Shown piece by piece: positions 1 to 7,503 of a DNA stretch of 29,786 nucleotides (positions are counted from its first letter, which is position 1; each line of letters opens with the position of its first letter). Source of the stretch: JAADHY01 sp964428935 (lineage in GTDB: Bacteria > Planctomycetota > Planctomycetia > Planctomycetales > Planctomycetaceae); assembly GCA_964428935.1 (NCBI GenBank), contig CAYSAG010000024.1:1-29786 (forward strand), given 5' to 3'. Made by a program: the position numbers and the translations under genes. Under the pieces are notes generated by a model. That model searched no databases. It saw only the letters and a list, made by a program, of their open reading frames with translations, and was not told where the DNA came from.

Positions 1-253
1 CGGGCGGCGTGAAGGCGAAGAAGTCGAGGTGGTTGCGAGCGATTTCGAAGGTGCGGCCGAGCGAGCCTTTGGCGTAGCCAATGGCGTTGTGGTTGTGCAG
101 GTCGCCGAAGTAAATGTTGTAGCCCGCGTCGGCCGGCTGCGACGGCGAAGGGTTTCCAGCCCGAGCCCTCCGGCCCGTCCACCACGCTGCCAGCCCAAGC
201 GTTGCGTTCCGAGTGAGCCAAGCACGCCGAGTCAGGCCCGCGCTGTCGGTCAT
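1..253 (-). CDS. PHP-like secreted protein, N-terminal fragment (runs off the left edge)
   Basis: The reading frame starts with ATG at 253 and stays open to base 1, giving 84 residues. A GGAGG seven bases upstream fixes the start. The N-terminus has a twin arginine (R9-R10 in TRRAWL) followed by a short hydrophobic stretch (residues 17-25), so it could be a weak Tat or Sec signal. Residues 48-64 read YFGDLHNHNAIGYAKGS; the D51-x-H53-x-H55 arrangement resembles metal-binding motif I of PHP-type hydrolases, and the following segment (FEIARNHLDFFAFTP) fits the same fold. The enzyme's substrate cannot be told from this fragment. It lies downstream of, and on the same strand as, the BNR_4 gene, with a 318-base gap, so co-transcription is possible but unproven. 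Confidence 0.75.
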   Translation of the reverse strand, partial: MTDSAGLTRRAWLTRNATLGLAAWWTGRRARAGNPSPSQPADAGYNIYFGDLHNHNAIGYAKGSLGRTFEIARNHLDFFAFTPP

Positions 254-571
254 TGTCGAACCTCCGTTGACGAACCGTCCCCTTGTCCGCCCTCGGTTCC
301 TGCCGCAGTGAGAGCGTCTTTCCGAGAAATTCGTTTGCAGCCATTGAACAGGACGGCGAAGCTCCCGCTGAGCCGGCCGTTCCGGAGAACGGTTGTCGTC
401 GCGGCTGGCCGGGACGCTCGCCTTTCCAATTTGGACACACGCTGCGGAGCGACTCGGGTCGTCTGCCCGACGCCGCTCCGGCCCTCTGGCTCCAATATGC
501 CCGAGCGTGTGGTCTGGAACAAGCGACCGGCGTCTCGGCCTACTCGGCCGCGTGTCGGCCAAAAGGAATGG
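254..571. other. Intergenic region between BNR_4 and PHP-like genes
   Basis: No credible gene. Open frames here translate to Arg/Pro/Ser-rich sequence without recognisable motifs, as expected for GC-rich non-coding DNA. It holds the RBS at 261-265 and a small inverted repeat, CCGTTC (377-382) / GAACGG (387-392) with a CGGA loop. That hairpin could be an attenuator or weak terminator, but it has no T-tract. Confidence 0.5.
261..265 (-). promoter_or_regulatory. Ribosome binding site of the PHP-like gene
   Basis: GGAGG on the minus strand, seven bases before the ATG at 253. It is the strongest Shine-Dalgarno match in this part of the window and decides the start of the partial gene. Confidence 0.75.
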
Positions 572-2194
572 TCAGGGCGAGCAGTCGGCTTGGAGCGGCT
601 CCGGCCGAGCCTCCGGGCCGTCCATTTGGGGCGGCAGGCGGAAGACGCGGCCCGCTTGCGTGCAGAAGTACAAGTCCGACCGGGAAGGCTTTCGCGCGTG
701 GCCGTCGGCCCACAAGGCGTAGAAGTCGGGGTGAGCGTGAACGGGGCGGCGAACGTACGTGTGGTTTCGCGGGCTGTTGCACGTGAGCTGCTTGACCAGC
801 CGCCACGTTCTGCCGCGGTCGTGGCTTTCCCACATGGCCACTTCCCCGCCCGGGTTGTACGGTTGAGGGCCGGTTTGAGTGGGAGCAATCAGTCGCCAGG
901 TGCCGTCCGGTTCCAAGTACAGCGAACCCATGTCGTAGTTGTTGTCCGAGGTCATGGCCGGGCGAATGACCCAGCGGCCGTTTTCCCAACAGGCCAGCGT
1001 CCAGGTGCGTGGGTCGTTCTTCGGCCCGGGCTCGTAGCCGCGACTGGTCACGAACAGGACGACCGGTCGGCCGAGCTGGTCGAACTGCAGGTCCTTCAGG
1101 TAGACGTTCAGGCCTTCGGAGCGGTAGTCGTGCACCAGGCACGGGTTGTCGACTTGGGTCAGGGGTAGTCGAACCGGGCGGCCGTCGACGGTGTGCCACG
1201 AGCGGCCGCCGTCGGCGGTTTCCAGGTAGTAGAGGTTGGTCCGCCAGTTGAGTCCTCGGCCGGCCGGGTGGTAGTTGAAAACGGTGGCGGCCTTTTGTGG
1301 CGTCGCGGCCGACACCTGGTAGTGTCCTTCTTCAATGGCTGCCAGGCGGGTTCGACGGGTCCAGCGCACGCCGTCGCGGCTCGTGGCGAAGAACAGGGTC
1401 CGTTTGGCCGGAGCTCCGTAAATGGTGAAGAAGCAAACGAACCCGCGGCCAGCCACGTGCCAGACCTGCCAGTACGAGAAGTTGGTAATGGGTTGCTCGC
1501 CCGAGTCTGTCACCCACACGGCCGGCACCAGTTCGAACCGGTCGACGTCGTACGGCCGGACGCTGCGGTGAATGTAAGACGGACGGCTGCGTCCGTGCGA
1601 GGTGGAGAAAATCCAGACGAAACCCTGGTCGTCGACCGAAAGGACGGGGTTGTCGTGAGCGTCGGACGTGTGTTTGTCCAAGACGACGGTCGGGCGAGCC
1701 ACCCGGCCCGTGCGGTGGTCGTAGAACGAGACCAAGTGCAGCAGGTGCGTGTAGCTGTTGGCGGTCGTGCCGCCGTAGCAGAAGAAGGTCTTTTGCACTT
1801 CCGGTCGGTACACGGCAAAGGGCCGGTGTTTGGCGCAGTAGGTCCCCAGCCCGCCGCTGTACTTGTAGACGTACTCGTCGTGGGTGGGCTGGTTGGAGTA
1901 CCAAATGCCGCGGAAGCCGGAGGCTTTTTGGTTGAGCGTCACACGGGGCGCCGTCTGGTGGGAGGAGCGAGACGAGGCGGACGGCTCGCGTTTTTTCGTC
2001 GAAAGTCTCCCTGGACGCTCGACGGACCTCTGCCCGCCGGACTGCCGGACGTCCGCCGACGCTCGCCCGTCGTGCCAACCGCCGTGGTTCGTCAGCCCGA
2101 GCCACACCAGCAGCGACGCAACGGCTCCCAAGCGCCAGACCGACAGGCTCACACGCCGCATTCCTGCGCTTCCACGACAGACGAAAGCTTGCAT
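572..2194 (-). CDS. Secreted BNR_4 (beta-propeller) repeat protein
   Basis: 540 residues. The ATG at 2194 has GGAG seven bases upstream; the in-frame ATG at 2161 (MRRVSLSVW) is the alternative and gives a more typical signal peptide. Either way there is an Arg-containing n-region, a hydrophobic core LGAVASLLVWLGL and a likely cleavage after ASA (about residue 47). The mature part begins with KASGFRGIWYSNQ and carries YSGGLGTYCAKHRPFAVY, DAHDNPVLSVDDQGFVWIF and several 'D-x-G-x-x-W' Asp-box-like turns (SRDGVRWTR, ADGGRSWHT, SHDRGRTWR), as in BNR_4 family six- or seven-bladed propellers. BNR_4 proteins are related to sialidase-like folds, and some are polysaccharide lyases or hydrolases. No specific activity can be assigned here. 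It stands between a sugar-acid dehydrogenase and a PHP-like gene on one strand, which suits polysaccharide breakdown. Confidence 0.88.
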   Translation of the reverse strand: MQAFVCRGSAGMRRVSLSVWRLGAVASLLVWLGLTNHGGWHDGRASADVRQSGGQRSVERPGRLSTKKREPSASSRSSHQTAPRVTLNQKASGFRGIWYSNQPTHDEYVYKYSGGLGTYCAKHRPFAVYRPEVQKTFFCYGGTTANSYTHLLHLVSFYDHRTGRVARPTVVLDKHTSDAHDNPVLSVDDQGFVWIFSTSHGRSRPSYIHRSVRPYDVDRFELVPAVWVTDSGEQPITNFSYWQVWHVAGRGFVCFFTIYGAPAKRTLFFATSRDGVRWTRRTRLAAIEEGHYQVSAATPQKAATVFNYHPAGRGLNWRTNLYYLETADGGRSWHTVDGRPVRLPLTQVDNPCLVHDYRSEGLNVYLKDLQFDQLGRPVVLFVTSRGYEPGPKNDPRTWTLACWENGRWVIRPAMTSDNNYDMGSLYLEPDGTWRLIAPTQTGPQPYNPGGEVAMWESHDRGRTWRLVKQLTCNSPRNHTYVRRPVHAHPDFYALWADGHARKPSRSDLYFCTQAGRVFRLPPQMDGPEARPEPLQADCSP

Positions 2195-2201
2195 TGTTCC
2201 G

Positions 2202-2205
2202 CTCC
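2202..2205 (-). promoter_or_regulatory. Ribosome binding site favouring the 2194 start of the BNR_4 gene
   Basis: GGAG on the minus strand, seven bases before ATG 2194. The competing ATG at 2161 has only GGAAG at similar spacing, so the longer form is slightly preferred. Confidence 0.5.
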
Positions 2206-2299
2206 ACGTCGCCCGGCTGCTCCAGCGGCAACCCGTTTCGCCGCCGGTCGTCCCGTCGCGTCGCTGCAGCCGCGCGTCGCCACGACGGCCGCTCTTCGG

Positions 2300-2316
2300 G
2301 CCGGTTGCAGACCGGC
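2300..2316 (-). terminator. Possible weak terminator or attenuator hairpin after the dehydrogenase gene
   Basis: GCCGGT (2300-2305) and ACCGGC (2311-2316) form a 6-bp stem with a TGCAG loop, 52-68 bases past the dehydrogenase stop codon and upstream of the BNR_4 start. There is no T-tract, so it may only reduce read-through or be chance in GC-rich DNA. Confidence 0.2.
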
Positions 2317-2367
2317 AGCGTCCGGCCGGCAACAAACGCTCGGCGCGAAAGCGACGGCCGCCGGCTC

Positions 2368-3951
2368 TCACTGCGCGACGTCCTCCTTGGTCCAACGTCC
2401 GTCGACGTAACGCCACGCTCGGCCGCCCGGGTTTGTGTTTTGCAGAAGCGGCGGCAGTCGGTGGTGTCGGACGTTGTCGTAGCACTGCAGCATGGCAAAA
2501 CGTCGAATCGACGCTGGAATGCCCACGGCCGTGAACCCGGGGTGACCCGTGGCCGGGTACGGTCCGCCGTGGTTCATGGCCGGACAAACGGCGACACCGG
2601 TCGGCATTTTGTCGTTCAGCAGCCGCCCCACCTTCTGGCGCAGGACGGGGACCAGACGGTTGTAGAGCGCGTCGTCTCGTCCGTCCGTGTGGCTGTAGAC
2701 GCAGCCGGTCAAGTTGCCTTCCAGCACTTCGGCAATCTGCAGCATTTGCTCGTCGCCTTCGGCCAGCACGAACAGGGAGCAGTTTCCGAAGACCTCGGTC
2801 TGCAACAGCTTCGGCTCGCTCAAGAACGTTTCGCCGTCGACTTCGAGCAACGTGTTTTGGTAGCCGTAACCGGGGCCGGACGAGGGCTTGCCACCCGTGA
2901 CCACGTACGCTCCTGCCCGCAACAGCACGTTCATGTTGTGAGCGAAGCTCTTTTCCACGCCTTCGCTCAGCAGCACCCCGCTCGGCGCCTCTTCGAACCG
3001 TTTCTTCACCGCGCGGACAAACTTCTGCCCCAACGTCGACTTGGGCAAAATGACCAACCCCGGGTTGGTGCAGAACTGACCGGTGCCCAGCAGACAACTG
3101 GCCGTGAACTGGTCGGCAATTTCCTCCAACCGCTCCTCCAAAGCCCCCGGCAGCACGAACACCGGATTGATGCTCGACAGCTCCAGGTAAATGGGCTTGC
3201 CCGCTCGGTCTGCCGCTTCCTTCAGCACCAAGCCGGCCGACCGAGAGCCCGTGTAGCCGGTGGCACCAATCTTCGGGTGCGAAACCAGACGGCAACCGTC
3301 CTGGTGGCTGCACCGGTAAATCAACTGGACGAACGCTGGCGGCAGGCCCGTTTCCTGGACGGCGGCGAAAGCCTCTTCCGCAAAAATCTTCGACGTGCCC
3401 GGGTGCGACGAGTGCGCTTTGGCAATGACCGGGTTGCCCGCAGCCACCGCCGCCGCGAAGTCTCCGCCCGAAATGCCGTTGAAGGCAAACGGAAAGTTGT
3501 TCGGACCGAACACGACCACCGGGCCAATCGGTCCGTACAGGGACCGAATGTTGGTCTTGGTGTCAATGGTCGGCAAGGCCCAACTGCCCTCGCGAGCGGC
3601 CGCAGCGGCTTGACGCAGTTGGTTGGTCGTGCGAGGAAGCTCCAGGTCCTTCAACCGCGGTTGCTTGGGTAAGCCGGTTTCGGTGTGAGCGGTTTCCACC
3701 AGCTCGTCGGCCCGAGCTTCAATTCGTTCGGCGTAGCGCTCCAGAAACGCCGCGAACCGCTCGCCGGGCCAACCTCGTACTTGCTGAAACGCTTCGTAAG
3801 CCGCGTCAATGGCCGTCTCAATGTCCGCCCAGTCGCTAATCGGGTACTCGTCGGGCAGCGGCGTTTTCGTCGCCGGGTTCACCGCGTGGAACGTCGACTC
3901 CGCCTCGGGAACCTCCCACCGACCCGCAACCAACACCGGTTGAACGCTCAT
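2368..3951 (-). CDS. Aldehyde dehydrogenase, 2,5-dioxovalerate (alpha-ketoglutarate semialdehyde) type
   Basis: 527 residues, the normal length for the family. The start at 3951 is chosen because AAGGGAAG lies just upstream and homology begins here (VQPVLVAGRW, then NPATKTPLPDEYP); an upstream extension to 4254 reads as Arg-rich noise. NAD(P)-dependent ALDH fold: FGPNNFPFAFN (N151/N152), K178 in the cofactor site, catalytic general base E257 in YLELSSINP and nucleophile C294 in GQFCTNPGLV. The PNNFPFAF and GQFCTNPG forms are typical of the type that oxidises alpha-ketoglutarate semialdehyde to 2-oxoglutarate (EC 1.2.1.26), the last step of glucarate/galactarate, pentose or hydroxyproline breakdown. 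It is cytoplasmic, with no signal peptide. It is the first of three same-strand genes and 173 bases upstream of the BNR_4 gene. The exact substrate is inferred from family resemblance. Confidence 0.9.
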   Translation of the reverse strand: MSVQPVLVAGRWEVPEAESTFHAVNPATKTPLPDEYPISDWADIETAIDAAYEAFQQVRGWPGERFAAFLERYAERIEARADELVETAHTETGLPKQPRLKDLELPRTTNQLRQAAAAAREGSWALPTIDTKTNIRSLYGPIGPVVVFGPNNFPFAFNGISGGDFAAAVAAGNPVIAKAHSSHPGTSKIFAEEAFAAVQETGLPPAFVQLIYRCSHQDGCRLVSHPKIGATGYTGSRSAGLVLKEAADRAGKPIYLELSSINPVFVLPGALEERLEEIADQFTASCLLGTGQFCTNPGLVILPKSTLGQKFVRAVKKRFEEAPSGVLLSEGVEKSFAHNMNVLLRAGAYVVTGGKPSSGPGYGYQNTLLEVDGETFLSEPKLLQTEVFGNCSLFVLAEGDEQMLQIAEVLEGNLTGCVYSHTDGRDDALYNRLVPVLRQKVGRLLNDKMPTGVAVCPAMNHGGPYPATGHPGFTAVGIPASIRRFAMLQCYDNVRHHRLPPLLQNTNPGGRAWRYVDGRWTKEDVAQ

Positions 3952-5187
3952 GGTTCTTCCCTTCTCGCTTTCGGCCTTGCCGATTCCGACCCAGTTTGGA
4001 CCGTGCGCCGTTTCGTGCCGGCTCAGCGAGACGGGCTCACGAAGCCAGACGTTCGTCCGCCTCTCCGGCCGGGACAACGCCGCGCAAAGGGCAAGCAGTG
4101 GCGACCCCGTTTGGGCTGACGAAGCCGACGTGTGCCGACGGCCGGTCCGTCGCACGGCTCGGAGCCAGTCGTCGGGTCTGATTTTACGAAGTCGCAACAA
4201 CGCCGCACAGTGTGAGCAGCTCGGCCGGCCCGCCAGCCGCGGGACCTCGAGCAAGCCCGCAGGACCACTACAAAACGAACAGCCAGAACCGGGCCGACGG
4301 TCTGCTGGTGCCTTTCGCTGGGCGAGCGGTCACGGCCGTTCGAGTTGTGGTAAGCTGACGGCTCGCCCGCTGGACTTTCGGGACCGGTCTGTTTGCGGTG
4401 CAGACTGTCATTCACCCAGTTGGGCTGGTAAATTGCTGGGTACGCGAGGACGACCCGGGACGGCTGGCCCGGGCGACAGAAACGGGTTGGGGACAGTTTC
4501 CGCGCTGAACAAGGCCACGTGAGCGGGCCGGCACAGCCGAGCGAGTCGACGCGCAGGCCTTTTGACAAGCGGCAGCCGCTGCGCGAACGGAAACCGTGAA
4601 CGTCGGGGGTCGGACACCACCGACAGCTCGACGACGGCCGGGCAGCGACGAATCGTTCGAGGCGGCAGCGCGGCCGCAGCCGACAGGGACGCGTGCGGTC
4701 TGGCCGGCGTGGTTTGGAATGCGAGCCGTTGCGCGGGGAGCGTGAGTCTCGGAGAGCGGGGCTCGCGGCAAAGAGTCGGCGTCGCGGGTGGCGATCCGCC
4801 AAGCCGGAACGACCAGGCAGGCGAGATCGCTCGTCCACGCCGCCCGTCCGGCGTCGACTGCAAGAGGACAGAGTTCGACGCTCCGGGACGCTGTGGCTGC
4901 GGACGCCGTCTCGGCGTCGCGCAGTTGGAGGCTCGACGGTCAAACGGGGACCGCGACCAGCCATTCCGGGAGACGACAGGGGTTTCGCACGCAGCTCCGA
5001 AAGTCCGACGACCGCTCCAAGACGCAGACCTCGGCGACGAAGTGGCACCGCAGGGAGCGGGAAGGGGAGGACGTTCCGACTGCCGCAGGCGGTCGCGCGG
5101 CCGGGCCGGTCGGGGCAAGCGGAGCCGCTCGGCGAAACCGAGTGCGGCCGAGGGACGGGCAGTGCCAACGGAGAGTGGGTCAGGTCG
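3952..5187. other. 1.2 kb divergent intergenic region
   Basis: Separates the minus-strand dehydrogenase from the plus-strand sulfatase. Several frames are open on both strands, but all translate to Arg/Pro/Ser/Gly-rich sequence with no domain motif, so I treat it as non-coding. It must contain both promoters. On the minus strand a TAAAAT box (4191-4196) could be a -10 element for the dehydrogenase, but no good -35 accompanies it. A 15-base element at 4205-4219 recurs upstream of the giant gene. No convincing promoter was found for the sulfatase. Confidence 0.5.
4205..4219 (+). repeat. 15-base element shared with the region upstream of the giant gene (copy 1)
   Basis: GCACAGTGTGAGCAG here and GCGCAGTGTGAGCAG at 7343-7357 agree at 14 of 15 bases, both in non-coding DNA and in the same orientation. 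It might be a regulator site or a fragment of a dispersed repeat; coincidence is possible. Confidence 0.3.
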
Positions 5188-6594
5188 ATGAGTGGGAAAG
5201 CATGTGGAGCGCGGTGGCTGGCGTGGAGCCGCACGCTGCTGGTCGCAGGGGTGCTGCTGGGAGCGGCCGGTCCGTTCGCGGCCGGTCAGCCACGCGACGA
5301 GGTCACGCCGTCCGTCCAGTTTCCGAAGAGACCGAACATCGTCTTCATTCTGGCGGACGACCTGGGCTACGGCGACCTGGGGTGCTACGGTCAACTGGCC
5401 ATTCAAACGCCCAACGTCGACCGACTGGCTCGCAGCGGAATTCGCTTCCTGAACTACTACGCGGGCAGCAGCGTCGGCTCGGCGTCTCGCTGCTGCCTGC
5501 TGACCGGCAAGCACACCGGACACGCCGCCGTTCGCGGCTCGGGTGACCAAACCTTGCCCGACCGGGAACGGACGGTGGCGGCCGTGCTGAAACAGGCCGG
5601 CTACGTGACCGCTCTGATCGGCAAGTGGGGCATTGGCTACCCTGTGGCGGCCGGCACACTTCGGCGACACGGGTTCGACTACTTTTTTGGCTTTCTCGAC
5701 GCCTGGCACGCTCACAACTACTACCCCGACTTCCTCTGGCGAAACGAAACCAGGTGCGCGGTGCGAGGCAACGTGGTTCGGGGCGTGGGACGGGGGGGTG
5801 TCGCCATCAAGAAGACACAGTACGTGCAGGACCTGCTGACGGCCGAAGCGATGAGCTTCATTGAGCAGAACCGAGAGCGGCCGTTTTTCCTTTTCGTCGC
5901 ATTCACCATTCCCCACGCCAACAACGAGGCCGGAGCGAAGGGGCTGGAGGTTCCGAACACAATGCCCTACGCGAGCCGCGACTGGCCCGAGCCGCAGAAA
6001 CGGTACGCGGCCATGGTCACGCGCCTGGACTACAGCGTGGGGCGAATCGTCGACCTGCTGCGCGAGCTGAAGTTGGACCAGCGGACGGTCGTCTTTTTCT
6101 CGAGCGACAATGGACCTCACACCGACGCCGGCTTCGACCCAACCTTCTTCAACAGTACCGGCGGACTGCGCGGCCACAAGGGCCAACTGTACGAGGGAGG
6201 CATTCGGGTGCCGCTGGTCGTGTGGTGGCCCGGCGTGATCAAACCGGGCCAAGTGACCAGCCACGTCTGTGCGGCGTGGGACTTCTTGCCCACAGCCGCA
6301 GCGCTGGCGGGCGTGGAACCGCCGAAGGGGCTGGATGGTCTGTCGTTCGTTCCGACCTTGCTGGGGCAGACTCAGAAGCAACGCGAGCACTTGTGCCTGT
6401 TCTGGCAGCTGCAGGACAAAAAGCTGCAGGCCGTGCGCTTCGGGGATTGGAAAGCAATTCACTGGCCCGATGGCACGCTGGAGCTTTACGACCTGAAGAA
6501 CGACCCGTCCGAGAAGAGCAACTTGGCGGGAGCTCGTCGTGAAGTGGTCCGGCAAGCGCTGGAACTGATGGTGGGCGAAGGGGGCCGGCGCTAG
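5188..6594 (+). CDS. Sulfatase-family protein lacking the formylglycine Cys (possible pseudo-enzyme)
   Basis: 468 residues, normal for the family. The ATG at 5188 gives a signal peptide (LAWSRTLLVAGVLLGAAGPFAAG, cleavage near residue 32), so the protein is exported; the open frame continues 165 codons upstream but without recognisable sequence. The alkaline-phosphatase-like sulfatase fold is clear: NIVFILADDLGYGD (D57, D58), GKWGIG (K146), IPHANNE (H243), SSDNGPH (D307, N308), K331 in RGHKGQLYEGG, and a typical C-terminal LYDLKNDPSEKSNLA. The odd point is the active site. Where sulfatases have C-x-P/A-x-R, this one reads G97-S-A-S-R101, so the Cys (or Ser) converted to formylglycine is Gly. 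The codon is GGC at 5476-5478, one base from TGC. All other metal and substrate ligands remain. It is either catalytically dead, a binding protein, or carries a recent mutation. Confidence 0.9.
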   Translation: MSGKACGARWLAWSRTLLVAGVLLGAAGPFAAGQPRDEVTPSVQFPKRPNIVFILADDLGYGDLGCYGQLAIQTPNVDRLARSGIRFLNYYAGSSVGSASRCCLLTGKHTGHAAVRGSGDQTLPDRERTVAAVLKQAGYVTALIGKWGIGYPVAAGTLRRHGFDYFFGFLDAWHAHNYYPDFLWRNETRCAVRGNVVRGVGRGGVAIKKTQYVQDLLTAEAMSFIEQNRERPFFLFVAFTIPHANNEAGAKGLEVPNTMPYASRDWPEPQKRYAAMVTRLDYSVGRIVDLLRELKLDQRTVVFFSSDNGPHTDAGFDPTFFNSTGGLRGHKGQLYEGGIRVPLVVWWPGVIKPGQVTSHVCAAWDFLPTAAALAGVEPPKGLDGLSFVPTLLGQTQKQREHLCLFWQLQDKKLQAVRFGDWKAIHWPDGTLELYDLKNDPSEKSNLAGARREVVRQALELMVGEGGRR

Positions 6595-6672
6595 ATGAAA
6601 CCCGCCGGACGCCTCGGCTCGCTCCTTCCCTTCTTTCCTTCGTCGAAATGGTTCGTCTTCGGAACGCCCAAC

Positions 6673-6699
6673 GTGGAGCAAGCATCCTGCTTGCTCCAC
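6673..6699. repeat. Perfect 12-bp palindromic hairpin after the sulfatase gene
   Basis: GTGGAGCAAGCA (6673-6684), loop TCC, TGCTTGCTCCAC (6688-6699). It is the strongest hairpin found in the window, 78 bases after the sulfatase stop. It can act as a transcription stop or 3'-end stabiliser, although no T-tract follows on either strand. Its near-perfect symmetry also suits a dispersed intergenic palindrome; only one copy was seen here. Confidence 0.7.
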
Positions 6700-7281
6700 A
6701 ACCGAAGAGAACGTGACAAGTTACAGCGTTCAAGTCATGGGGGCACGTTGCGCGCATCTTGATCGTGAGGACTTCAAAGGCGCGAGGCATGGAGACGCGC
6801 GAAGCACAATGCGAGGCACCGACGCTGGCACTGAGTGGTCCGCAGACCAGAGGGCCGGGCTTGCGACGACAGCGTGGCGCCCGGTTGGCGAAACGGCCGG
6901 CCGCTCTGCTGGCAGGGTGCGCCTGTCGTCGGTTTCTCGCCCGGTATTGGACAGCGGGGCCTTCTTGTGGGTGGTCGAGCTGCTCCGGCCACGAGCGTCG
7001 GAGAAGGACGGCGGTCTCTGGAGCGTGGTCGACGTCTGTCGTGGTCGTTTGTGGGTTGGACGTCGGTCACTACTGACGCGGCCGATCGACGCAAGCCGAA
7101 CGTCGCCGAACGACCGGCCGTTGCCGAAAAGGCGAGCGGTGGCACAGTCTGCACGACCGTCTGAACCGTCGTGCGCGGCCTGGTCGGCAGGGCATGCCGT
7201 CAGCGGACCCACACGTTTTACCGGCCGTGTCGTTGCGTTTGGTGCATTTGCGTTTGCCGCTGTCCGCTTCCCCAAATTGTT

Positions 7282-7311
7282 TTGACTCCGCTTTCTCGCC
7301 ACAGATAGCAT
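7282..7311 (+). promoter_or_regulatory. Weak sigma-70-like promoter candidate for the giant gene
   Basis: TTGACT (7282-7287), 18-base spacer, TAGCAT (7306-7311). Five of six and four of six bases match the consensus. It lies about 190 bases before the giant gene's start in a locally less GC-rich patch. Confidence 0.3.
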
Positions 7312-7321
7312 CGAAGATGTG

Positions 7322-7346
7322 GCGCAGAATAATCGATGTACTGCGC
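7322..7346. repeat. Inverted repeat just downstream of the promoter candidate
   Basis: GCGCAG (7322-7327) and CTGCGC (7341-7346) are separated by a 13-base AT-rich spacer. The symmetry and position are compatible with a dimeric repressor operator, but the stem is short for a GC-rich genome. Confidence 0.3.
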
Positions 7347-7357
7347 AGTGTGAGCAG
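7343..7357 (+). repeat. 15-base element shared with the 4205-4219 region (copy 2)
   Basis: GCGCAGTGTGAGCAG, matching the copy at 4205-4219 at 14 of 15 positions. It overlaps the right arm of the inverted repeat at 7322-7346. Confidence 0.3.
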
Positions 7358-7490
7358 ACGGTACACACAGCGGTCGCGCTCGTAGTGCGCGAACCGGGGA
7401 CGGTGTTGCGTGTTGACCCGGTGACTGGCGAAAGAGCGGTCGTCCGGGACGGAAGAGGACAGGAAGAGGTTCCTCTGCCAAGAACAATTC

Positions 7491-7495
7491 GGGAG
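7491..7495 (+). promoter_or_regulatory. Ribosome binding site of the giant gene
   Basis: GGGAG, eight bases before the ATG at 7504. It supports this start, which puts the LEDRTLLS motif at residues 37-44, where planctomycete proteins of this kind carry it. Confidence 0.65.
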
Positions 7496-7503
7496 TTACG
7501 TCG

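Larger units (their letters stand above)
6595..7503. other. 0.9 kb region upstream of the giant gene
   Basis: No credible gene; open frames give low-complexity Arg/Ser/Pro-rich sequence. It contains the hairpin at 6673-6699, a weak promoter-like pair at 7282-7311, an inverted repeat at 7322-7346 overlapping the shared 15-base element, a small AGGAA/TTCCT inverted repeat at 7461-7474, and the giant gene's RBS at 7491-7495. The long spacing suggests a long leader or a complex control region. Confidence 0.5.

Noticed and set aside
3952..4254. N-terminal extension of the aldehyde dehydrogenase by 101 codons
   Set aside because: No similarity to the family there; the family start and a good Shine-Dalgarno agree on 3951.
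4693..5187. N-terminal extension of the sulfatase by 165 codons
   Set aside because: The extension is Arg-rich without homology, and the signal peptide begins exactly at ATG 5188.
4023..5234. Minus-strand 403-codon open frame in the divergent intergenic region, overlapping the sulfatase start
   Set aside because: Arg/Pro/Ser-rich with no motif or signal peptide, and overlapping a clear start of a known family. GC-rich non-coding DNA gives such frames freely.
7130..7160. TGGCAC...TGCA resembling a sigma-54 promoter before the giant gene
   Set aside because: The GG and GC dinucleotides are two bases too close together for a -24/-12 element.
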